Origin: an uncultured Novosphingobium sp.
Lineage (GTDB): Bacteria > Pseudomonadota > Alphaproteobacteria > Sphingomonadales > Sphingomonadaceae
Assembly: GCA_937996535.1 (NCBI GenBank)
Contig: CALKVF010000059.1
Span: forward strand, 1-6,132
Direction of reading: 5' to 3'
DNA: 6,132 bases
The notes under the pieces are model-generated. The model did not search any database, was not told the DNA's origin, and saw nothing but the letters and a program-made list of their open reading frames with translations. Every line of letters starts with the position of its first letter. The stretch's first letter is position 1. The translations under genes were made by a program, and so were the position numbers. Shown here in pieces: positions 1 to 5,863 of this stretch.

Positions 1-299
1 AGCAGGCTGTCCTGCCCCGACAGCGCGCGCGATTGCACCGGCACGCCCAGCACCGGCAGGTGGGTCATGCTGGCGACCATGCCCGGCAGGTGCGCCGCGC
101 CGCCGGCCCCGGCAATGATCACCTTGAAGCCCTCGGCCTCGGCGCCCTTGGCGAATTCGACCAGCCGATCAGGCGTGCGGTGCGCCGAGACGATCTGCAC
201 GTCATGGGCTACGCCCAGTTTGTCGAGCGCATCGGCGGCGCATTTCATCGTCGCCCAGTCAGACTGGCTGCCCATGACGATCGCGACGGGAACGGTCAT
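1..299 (-). CDS. purE: PurE, N5-carboxyaminoimidazole ribonucleotide mutase (3' end outside window)
   Basis: PurE moves the carboxyl group of N5-CAIR to give 4-carboxy-5-aminoimidazole ribonucleotide in cytosolic de novo purine synthesis, normally after PurK. Read on the complementary strand, 99 complete codons are present from the ATG at 299-297, against about 160-170 residues for full-length PurE, so the C-terminal 60-70 residues lie beyond base 1. Visible family signatures are MGSQSDW (residues 9-15, phosphate/nucleotide binding), SAHRTPDR (38-45, with the catalytic-type His40) and the Gly/Ala-rich GAGGAAHLPGMVAS (64-77), followed by LPVLGVPVQS (81-90). A GGAG lies about 10 nt upstream of the ATG, inside the end of gpmA. 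The gene follows gpmA after 4 nt, so it is almost certainly cotranscribed; purK would be the expected next gene. The first residues conform to the family, so the start is secure. Confidence 0.97.
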   Translation of the reverse strand, partial: MTVPVAIVMGSQSDWATMKCAADALDKLGVAHDVQIVSAHRTPDRLVEFAKGAEAEGFKVIIAGAGGAAHLPGMVASMTHLPVLGVPVQSRALSGQDSL

Positions 300-303
300 G
301 CTC

Positions 304-990
<687 letters not shown>

Positions 991-997
991 TTGCAAA

Positions 998-1005
998 CTC
1001 CCCCC
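998..1005 (-). promoter_or_regulatory. Ribosome binding site deciding the gpmA start
   Basis: On the minus strand GGGGGGAG runs from 1005 to 998. It is 7 nt from the GTG at 990 but only 1 nt from the upstream in-frame TTG at 996, so GTG is favoured as the start codon. Confidence 0.7.
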
Positions 1006-1024
1006 GTTTCAGGAGCCTCGGCCC

Positions 1025-1168
1025 CTAGCGGCTCGCGTCCGGTTTGGGAAGCGCGGGGTTGTCCTCGCTGGCCAATTCGCGGGCCTGTTCCTTGCGGCGG
1101 CGCAGGTTTTCGCGCAGCTTGGCGGCCAGACGCTCCTCGCGGGTCGGGGCTGGGGGTTTTTGGCTCAT
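1025..1168 (-). CDS. 47-residue charged small protein, function unknown
   Basis: I cannot assign a function. The frame gives 47 residues starting MSQKPPAPTREERLAAKLRE and ending PKPDASR. It has a short Pro-rich head (residues 2-8), then a strongly charged segment rich in Arg, Lys, Glu and Ala (about 10-36) that should form a long amphipathic helix, then a Pro/Asp tail. There is no membrane segment, signal peptide or Cys pair. The ATG at 1168-1166 is preceded by AGGGA with a 7-nt spacer, a good ribosome site. The frame stays open further upstream through the tRNA gene, but that part is not coding. It lies 34 nt before gpmA on the same strand, so it is probably the first gene of the gpmA-purE transcript. 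From memory, similar short Arg/Glu-rich ORFs occur in sphingomonads, but this was not checked. A helical RNA- or protein-binding peptide is possible but unproven. Confidence 0.72.
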   Translation of the reverse strand: MSQKPPAPTREERLAAKLRENLRRRKEQARELASEDNPALPKPDASR

Positions 1169-1225
1169 GCAACGATCCCTGCCGCCGCCCCGCGCCAAGC
1201 TCAACCCCCAAGGCGCAAACGGAGG

Positions 1226-1254
1226 TTGACAAAGCCGCCCCCCCCGGCCAATAG
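1226..1254 (+). promoter_or_regulatory. Sigma-70-type promoter of the tRNA-Thr gene
   Basis: A perfect TTGACA (-35, 1226-1231) is followed after 17 nt by CAATAG (1249-1254), a weaker -10. With an 18-nt spacer AATAGC could serve instead. The spacer carries a run of eight C (1238-1245). The sequence after the -10 is GCGCGCCC, a GC-rich discriminator of the kind found at stringently controlled stable-RNA promoters. Transcription would start near 1261-1262, giving a tRNA leader of about 44 nt. Confidence 0.6.
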
Positions 1255-1294
1255 CGCGCCCCTGCCCGGACGGGTCCGTCCCATCCGGTGCACG

Positions 1295-1385
<91 letters not shown>

Positions 1386-1414
1386 GCCGGTTTTCCCAAA
1401 TCGCCGCAGATTGC

Positions 1415-1428
1415 CGCCCGTCCGGGCG
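1415..1428. terminator. Possible transcription-terminating hairpin between tRNA-Thr and the GNAT gene
   Basis: CGCCC (1415-1419) and GGGCG (1424-1428) flank the 4-nt loop GTCC, giving a compact GC hairpin in the 61-nt gap after the tRNA. It could end tRNA transcription from the left and GNAT transcription from the right. No T tract follows on either strand; a TTTT at 1391-1394 lies nearer the tRNA. It would thus be at best an imperfect intrinsic terminator. Confidence 0.35.
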
Positions 1429-1441
1429 CTGTCGGCGTGCG

Positions 1442-1747
1442 TCAGGCGTGGAGGCTGGCCCATTCGGGATGGCGCTTGAACGCGGCGGCGATGTAGCTGC
1501 AGACCGGATCGATCAGGAAACCCTCTTCCCGGGCATCATCGATCAGCGCCTCGACCAGCCGGGCTGCGACTCCGCGTCCGCCGATCTCGGGCGGGACCAG
1601 CGTATGGTCGGCGATGCGGACATTGCCGTCCTGCACCCAGGTCAGCCGGCCGATCGCTTCGGCGCCGGACACATGGGCGTGATACTCACCCTTGGCGCAA
1701 GTCCCGTGGCGGGTGATGGTGACGGCGTTGATCGGATCGGGGCTCAT
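1442..1747 (-). CDS. Small GNAT-fold N-acetyltransferase-like protein (YjdJ/COG2388 type)
   Basis: A 101-residue single-domain protein resembling the short GCN5-related acetyltransferase subgroup (usually about 90-100 residues). From N to C it shows a beta-rich start ending in GRLTWVQDG (33-41), then IADHTLVPPEIGGRGVAARL (45-64) with GGRGVA (56-61) as the acetyl-CoA pyrophosphate loop, and then IDPVCSYIAAAFKRHPEW (79-96) with the Cys83 typical of this subgroup. Substrates of the family are mostly unknown; it is cytosolic and could modify a small amine or simply bind acetyl-CoA. The ATG at 1747-1745 is chosen because AGGAG (1760-1756) lies 8 nt upstream; a start at 1822 would add 25 residues without family support and overlap the aldolase start. 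It diverges from the threonine aldolase gene with 31 nt between the start codons. Confidence 0.85.
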   Translation of the reverse strand: MSPDPINAVTITRHGTCAKGEYHAHVSGAEAIGRLTWVQDGNVRIADHTLVPPEIGGRGVAARLVEALIDDAREEGFLIDPVCSYIAAAFKRHPEWASLHA

Positions 1748-1769
1748 GGCACTGGCTCCTGCGGCTTGA

Positions 1770-1786
1770 CGGAGCCTGATGCTCCG
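1770..1786. repeat. Inverted repeat over the threonine aldolase translation start
   Basis: CGGAGC (1770-1775) and GCTCCG (1781-1786) form a perfect 6-bp dyad around the 5-nt loop CTGAT. The left arm contains the GGAG ribosome site (1771-1774). The ATG at 1779-1781 lies in the loop and the first base of the right arm. It could act as an mRNA hairpin or as a DNA operator between the divergent genes. Confidence 0.6.
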
Positions 1787-2798
1787 CCCATTCAAGATGG
1801 CGATGCAATTCCTTTCCGACAATGCCGCCGCCGTGCACCCGCGCGTCTGGGACGCGATGCGCGCCGCCGATGCGCCCCAGCCGCCCTATGACAATGACGC
1901 TTTGAGCCAGCAGCTCGACGCGGCCTTTGCCGATCTGTTCGGCCGGCCCTGCGCGGTGCTGTGGGTCGCCACGGGCACTGCTGCGAACTGCCTCGCGCTG
2001 GCCACGATGGTGCCGCCGCATGGCGGGGTGGTCTGCCACCGCGAGGCGCACATCGAAATGGACGAAGGCGGCGCGCCCGGCTTCTATACCCATGGGGCCA
2101 AGCTGATGCTGGCCGATGGTGAGGGCGCCAAGCTGACCCCGGCAGCGATCGCCGCGGTGCTCGATCCGATCCGCCCCGATGTCCACCGGGTCCAGCCGCA
2201 CGCGGTGTCGATCACCCAGGCGAGCGAATATGGCCGCGCCTATCGCCCGGCCGAACTGGCCGAGATTGCCGCCTTTGCCGCCGCGCGCGGGCTGAAGCTG
2301 CATGTCGATGGCGCGCGCTTTGCCAACGCCGTGGCGCATCTGGGCTGCACCCCGTGGGAGGCTTGCCAAGGGGCCGACGCGCTGAGCTTTGGCTGCGTCA
2401 AGAACGGCGCGATGAGCGCCGAGGCACTGGTGTTTTTCGATGAAGGGCTGGCCGACATCGCCCGCTATCGCCGCAAGCGGGCGGGTCATCTCCAGTCCAA
2501 GGGGCGGTTTCTCGCCGCGCAGCTCCTCGCCATGCTCGAAGGCGGGCTGTGGCTCGACAATGCGCGCGCCGCCAATGCCGCGGCGCAGGAACTCGCCGGG
2601 GCGGCAAAGGATCGTCTGCTCCACCCGGTCGAGGCGAACGAGGTGTTCCTGAACCTCTCTCCCGCCGAGCGCGCGGTGCTGCGCGATCAGGGCTTTTCCT
2701 TCTATGACTGGGGCGATGATGCCGCGCGGCTGGTAACCGCGTGGAACAGCGATCCGACCTATGTGAGCGCCCTGTCCTGCGCCATTGCCGCGCTGTGA
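1779..2798 (+). CDS. ltaE: Low-specificity L-threonine aldolase (PLP-dependent)
   Basis: Threonine aldolases cleave L-threonine or L-allo-threonine to glycine and acetaldehyde, or run in reverse, in the cytosol. The frame gives 339 residues, close to the roughly 330-350 usual for this fold-type I PLP family. Seen in order: FLSDNAAAVHP (11-21, N-terminal signature), VATGTAANCLAL (63-74, cofactor phosphate loop), CHREAHIEMDEGGAP (86-100, with a His expected to stack on PLP), LHVDGARFANA (174-184, with Asp177 and Arg180) and SFGCVKNGA (203-211), where Lys208 should form the Schiff base. The basic stretch RYRRKRAGHLQSKGRFLAAQ (229-248) matches the conserved segment of bacterial members. Start uncertainty: ATG 1779 has GGAG only 4 nt upstream, while ATGs at 1797 and 1803 lack a ribosome site but begin nearer the conserved core. 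The stop overlaps the next gene's GTG by 4 nt. The symbol ltaE is by family; direct orthology was not tested. Confidence 0.93.
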   Translation: MLRPFKMAMQFLSDNAAAVHPRVWDAMRAADAPQPPYDNDALSQQLDAAFADLFGRPCAVLWVATGTAANCLALATMVPPHGGVVCHREAHIEMDEGGAPGFYTHGAKLMLADGEGAKLTPAAIAAVLDPIRPDVHRVQPHAVSITQASEYGRAYRPAELAEIAAFAAARGLKLHVDGARFANAVAHLGCTPWEACQGADALSFGCVKNGAMSAEALVFFDEGLADIARYRRKRAGHLQSKGRFLAAQLLAMLEGGLWLDNARAANAAAQELAGAAKDRLLHPVEANEVFLNLSPAERAVLRDQGFSFYDWGDDAARLVTAWNSDPTYVSALSCAIAAL

Positions 2799-3694
2799 CC
2801 GCGCCGGCTTCGCAACAGACCCGCGCGCTGGCGGCCTTTGTCCTGGTCACGCTGATCTGGGGCTCGACCTGGCTGGTGATCAAGGATCAGGTGAGTGCGG
2901 TTCCGGCAAGCTGGGCGGTGACCTGGCGGTTCGTGCTGGCGGCGGCGGGGATGTTCGCGCTGGCCGCGCTGCGGCGCGAGGCGCTGCTGCTCTCGCGTGA
3001 GGGGTTTCTGCTCGCGCTGCCGATGGGCCTGTTCCAGTTCTTCGCCAATTTCCAGCTGGTCTACCGGGCCGAACAGCACATTACCTCAGGGCTGGTCGCG
3101 GTGCTGTTCGCGTTGCTGCTGGTGCCCAATGCGCTGCTGGCGCGAATTTTTGTCGGCACGCAGGTAAGCGGGCGCTTCCTCGCTGGATCGGCTGTGGCGC
3201 TGAGCGGGATCGGCCTGCTGCTGGTCCACGAATACCGCGCGGGCCCGGCGGGCGGGCAGGCGGTGCTGACCGGGCTTGGCTTTACCGCTTGCGCGATCCT
3301 CTGCGCATCGAGCGCCAATGTGCTGCAGGCCACCCAGGTCGCCCGGCGGCAAAGCGTGGTCGTACTGATTGCCTGGGCGATGCTGGTGGGGGCACTGGCC
3401 GATGCGCTGTTTGCCTGGATCAGCGCCGGGCCGCCGGTGATCGACACCAGCGCGCGGCAACTGGCGGGAACAGCCTATCTGGCGATTGTCGGCTCGGTCA
3501 TCACCTTCCCGCTCTATTTCGCGCTGATCCGCGATTGGGGCCCGGGCAAGGCGGCTTATAATGGCGTGGCGGTGCCGGTCGTGGCGATGGCGCTATCGAC
3601 CCTGTTCGAGGGCTATCATTGGACCGGTCTTGCCGCGGGCGGCGCAGTGCTCGCGATCGCCGGGCTGCTGATCGCCCTATCGGGCCGCAGATAG
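2795..3694 (+). CDS. EamA/DMT-superfamily inner-membrane transporter
   Basis: From the GTG at 2795 the protein has 299 residues and ten predicted membrane helices (roughly 11-30, 41-59, 71-89, 97-117, 128-144, 156-176, 186-210, 223-245, 253-271, 277-295). These form two EamA repeats of five helices, the normal layout of drug/metabolite transporters. TM1 carries the typical LIWGSTW (20-26), and the second repeat ends with GVAVPVVAMALSTLFEG (257-273), a hallmark of the family. The start is chosen because GTGA overlaps the aldolase TGA (translational coupling) and leaves a short cytoplasmic head; an ATG at 2741 would add 18 poorly hydrophobic residues. Substrate cannot be read from sequence. Family members export amino acids (such as RhtA), metabolites or drugs, and linkage to threonine aldolase makes an amino-acid-related substrate plausible. 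Its 3' end overlaps the opposite-strand SDR gene by 18 bp. Confidence 0.92.
   Translation: MTAPASQQTRALAAFVLVTLIWGSTWLVIKDQVSAVPASWAVTWRFVLAAAGMFALAALRREALLLSREGFLLALPMGLFQFFANFQLVYRAEQHITSGLVAVLFALLLVPNALLARIFVGTQVSGRFLAGSAVALSGIGLLLVHEYRAGPAGGQAVLTGLGFTACAILCASSANVLQATQVARRQSVVVLIAWAMLVGALADALFAWISAGPPVIDTSARQLAGTAYLAIVGSVITFPLYFALIRDWGPGKAAYNGVAVPVVAMALSTLFEGYHWTGLAAGGAVLAIAGLLIALSGRR
3677..3694. other. 18-bp tail-to-tail overlap of two convergent genes
   Basis: The last six codons of the transporter (ending LSGRR-stop on +) and of the SDR protein (ending LSAAR-stop on -) occupy the same 18 bp. The ends CTATC and GATAG are mutual reverse complements, so each strand supplies its own TAG stop. 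There is no room for a terminator between the genes. Confidence 0.9.
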
Positions 3695-4465
3695 GCAGGC
3701 GCGCAGCCCCTCGCGGTAGGTGGGATAGCGCGGCTGCCAGCCCAGCACCCGCTTGGCCTTGGCATTCGCGATGCGGCGGTTCTCGGCATAAAACGCGCGG
3801 GCCATCCGGCTGAGCCCGGCCTCGTCGAGCGATTGCAGCGGCGGCTGGGCCAGACCGAGCAGGCGGCAGGCCTCCTCGATCAAGGCGTTCTGGCTGCATG
3901 GCAGGTCGTCGGCCAGATTATAGGCCCCGCCGGGCGCATCGAGCGCGGCGAGCGCGGCACCCACGATGTCATCGACATGGATCCGGCTGAACACCTGCTG
4001 GGGCAGGTCGATCCGGTGGGCGCGGCCTTCGCGCACGCGGTCAAGCGCGCTGCGCTCCGGGCCGTAGATCCCCGGCAGGCGCAGCACCCGCGCGCCGCGT
4101 TCCAGCCAGGCCGTGTCCGCCTCGGCCCGCGCGGTGCGCCGCCCGGTGCCGGTGGGCGCGCTTTCATCGACCCAGGCCCCGCCGCAATCGCCGTAGACCC
4201 CGGTCGAGGAAAGATAGCCCAGCCACTTGCCCGCCAGCGCATCGCCATAGGTATCGAGCACCGGATCGCCGCCATCGCCGCCCGGCGGGACCGAAGACAG
4301 CACGTGGCTGGCATCGGCCAGCGCCAGCCGCACGCCGCCCGCATCGTCAAAGCGCAGCGTGCCCGCGCGCCCGGTCGACACGACTTCCCAGCCGCGCGTC
4401 TCCAGCGCAGCGGCAATCCGGCCGGCGGTATAGCCGAGCCCGAAAATGAACAGGCGCGGCTTCAC
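3677..4465 (-). CDS. Atypical SDR / NAD-dependent epimerase-like protein
   Basis: A 262-residue Rossmann-fold protein of the COG0451 type, most like the YeeZ-style atypical SDRs. Visible: FIFGLGYTAG (6-15, dinucleotide-binding Gly pattern), YLSSTGVYGDCGGAWVDE (84-101), VLRLPGIYGP (127-136), SRIHVDDIVGAAL (160-172), GAYNLADDLP (180-189) and a C-terminal NAKAKRVLGWQPRYPTY (234-250). The Ser/Thr of SSTG is present, but the usual YxxxK is absent: the region after the SSTGVYG strand reads GTGRRTARAEAD (106-117) with no Tyr or Lys. The canonical proton relay is therefore missing and the activity is uncertain (binding protein, reductase with another mechanism, or sugar-nucleotide-like enzyme). The GTG at 4465-4463 is chosen because it overlaps the M48 TGA by 4 nt; upstream in-frame codons belong to the M48 gene in another frame. 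It is cotranscribed with M48. Confidence 0.88.
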   Translation of the reverse strand: MKPRLFIFGLGYTAGRIAAALETRGWEVVSTGRAGTLRFDDAGGVRLALADASHVLSSVPPGGDGGDPVLDTYGDALAGKWLGYLSSTGVYGDCGGAWVDESAPTGTGRRTARAEADTAWLERGARVLRLPGIYGPERSALDRVREGRAHRIDLPQQVFSRIHVDDIVGAALAALDAPGGAYNLADDLPCSQNALIEEACRLLGLAQPPLQSLDEAGLSRMARAFYAENRRIANAKAKRVLGWQPRYPTYREGLRACLSAAR

Positions 4466-5751
4466 TCCTGGCCAGGGCCGCTCTGCGGGACCGGGGCGGG
4501 CACGACCATCTGCGCGCCGGGCACGTGGTCCTTCTTCCACTGCATCGACATCCGCACCCGGGTCGCGCCCGAGGGGTGATCGAAGAACAGCATTTCTTCC
4601 AGCTTGCCGGGCTCGATCTTGCGGTATTCCGACAGCTTCATCGCGATCGAGGCAAAACCATCGGGTTCGCGCGCCGCATCAAGCCCAAAGGCGTCGGCCT
4701 GGCTTTCGTCGACGCGCACGATGGTGTTGGTGATTGGCGTGGCGATCAGGCCCATCACGGCAAACAGGATCCCCAGCACCGGCATCGAGGCGGGATCACC
4801 CAGCTCGCGCACGCCCCATGCCCCGCCATAGCGCGCGATCAGGGCCGGGGCGATCCGTGCGATCAGGAACAGCGCAAGCCCGGCCAGCGCCGAATAGGCG
4901 GCCAGCCCGAACCACACGTGGTGCAGCACGTAGTGGCCCAGTTCATGGCCCATCACCGCGGCGGTTTCCGCCTCGCTGGTGCGTTTCAGCAAATTGTCGT
5001 TGAGGCTGATGCGGATCGAGGGTCCGATGCCGGAGACATTGGCCGAGATCCGCTTGGACTGCTTGGAGGCGTCGAACAGGTAGATATGCTGCGCGGGAAC
5101 GTGGTTGGCCGCGGCCATCGCCACGATCCGTTCGCGCACCGGGCCGGCGGGCAGTTCGCTGTAAGTGTTGAACAGCGGGGCGATATAGACCGGCGCGATC
5201 AGCATCCCGAAGGTCAGGAAGCTGGCGATGATCCCGGTGCCCAGCAGCCACCAGTTGCGCGGAAAGCGGCGGATCGCGCCATAGACTGCCATCGCCAGCA
5301 GTGGGAAGATGATCAGCGACACCATCAGGCTCTTGGCATAGTCACGCAGCCAGCCGCCGAAGCTCTGGTTCATCAGGCCATACTGCGCCTCGCGCAGGAA
5401 ATTGGTATAGACCGTCCAGGGGAAGGTGATCGCCCAGCCCACCAGCAGATAGAAGATCGCGGTCAGCCAGATCACCCCGGCCGGGCGCTTGAAGGTCCGC
5501 TCGGCAAAGTCGCGGAACCGCGCCGACAGGCGAAAGCGCAGCAGCAGCCCATCCGACAGCACTGAAACCAGCGCGCCCCATAGGATCAGCCAGTAGCCGC
5601 CTTCGAAATAGGCATCGGACTTGGCCCGGGCCGCACCCTGCAGCGTATCGAGATAGGCGCGGGTGGCGGTTTCGACATCAAACGGCGCGGCGTGCGCCGC
5701 GATTGGCGCCAGCAGGGCGGCCAGGCCAAGGGCGCGGGCAAGTCTGGTCAT
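4462..5751 (-). CDS. M48 family (Ste24/CAAX protease 1-like) membrane zinc metallopeptidase
   Basis: A 429-residue integral membrane protease with its active site expected to face the cytosol or membrane. Residues 1-21 look like a cleavable signal peptide (MTRLARALGL start, AHA|APF site). Hydrophobic helices follow at about 53-71, 92-112, 141-159, 168-190, 279-301 and 322-345. The zinc site is complete: HELGH (269-273, His269 and His273 as ligands, Glu270 catalytic) and the distal ESQAD (349-353) with Glu349 as third ligand; DHPSGATRVRM (391-401) is the family's C-terminal motif. Eukaryotic Ste24 trims CAAX proteins, but bacteria lack prenylated CAAX substrates, so membrane-protein quality control is more likely. 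The ATG at 5751-5749 has GGAG (5764-5761) 9 nt upstream and begins the signal peptide; a start at 5904 would overlap pepN. The next gene, an SDR, is translationally coupled. Confidence 0.94.
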   Translation of the reverse strand: MTRLARALGLAALLAPIAAHAAPFDVETATRAYLDTLQGAARAKSDAYFEGGYWLILWGALVSVLSDGLLLRFRLSARFRDFAERTFKRPAGVIWLTAIFYLLVGWAITFPWTVYTNFLREAQYGLMNQSFGGWLRDYAKSLMVSLIIFPLLAMAVYGAIRRFPRNWWLLGTGIIASFLTFGMLIAPVYIAPLFNTYSELPAGPVRERIVAMAAANHVPAQHIYLFDASKQSKRISANVSGIGPSIRISLNDNLLKRTSEAETAAVMGHELGHYVLHHVWFGLAAYSALAGLALFLIARIAPALIARYGGAWGVRELGDPASMPVLGILFAVMGLIATPITNTIVRVDESQADAFGLDAAREPDGFASIAMKLSEYRKIEPGKLEEMLFFDHPSGATRVRMSMQWKKDHVPGAQMVVPAPVPQSGPGQE

Positions 5752-5770
5752 GGTCGCGATCTCCGCACTG

Positions 5771-5783
5771 TATTGTGGCAATA
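5771..5783. promoter_or_regulatory. AT-rich palindrome in the M48/pepN intergenic region
   Basis: TATTG (5771-5775) and CAATA (5779-5783) form a perfect 5-bp dyad with a 3-nt centre, just upstream of the M48 ribosome site. TTGTGGC, which spans its centre (5773-5779), recurs at 5790-5796. It could be an operator or a short 5' hairpin of the M48 mRNA. Confidence 0.35.
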
Positions 5784-5788
5784 GGGCG

Positions 5789-5816
5789 GTTGTGGCGGCG
5801 CGCGCGATCCTGTCAA
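5789..5816 (-). promoter_or_regulatory. Candidate promoter for the M48-SDR operon
   Basis: On the minus strand a perfect TTGACA (5816-5811) is followed after 16 nt by CACAAC (5794-5789), a poor -10; a 17-nt spacer gives ACAACC. The start would fall near 5782, about 30 nt before the ATG. The -35 is convincing and the -10 is not. Confidence 0.35.
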
Positions 5817-5827
5817 GGCTTTGCCAT

Positions 5828-5856
5828 TTGCGGCGGCGGCGCAGGGCTCCTATCTG
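5828..5856 (+). promoter_or_regulatory. Candidate pepN promoter
   Basis: TTGCGG (5828-5833), a 17-nt spacer and TATCTG (5851-5856) make a plausible sigma-70-type promoter. Seven bases after the -10 lies A5864, the first base of the pepN ATG, so the mRNA could begin at the start codon. Confidence 0.4.
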
Positions 5857-5863
5857 TGGGGGC

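Noticed and set aside
1686..2624. 312-codon minus-strand frame opposite threonine aldolase
   Set aside because: The plus strand carries the complete aldolase with all active-site motifs, while this frame has none.
2741..2794. Earlier ATG for the EamA transporter
   Set aside because: It would overlap the aldolase by 58 nt and add a non-hydrophobic 18-residue head; the GTG with GTGA stop-start overlap fits better.
4525..5565. 346-codon plus-strand frame opposite the M48 peptidase
   Set aside because: Its His/Gln/Gly/Arg-rich product is what the complement of a hydrophobic membrane protein gives; no domain is visible.
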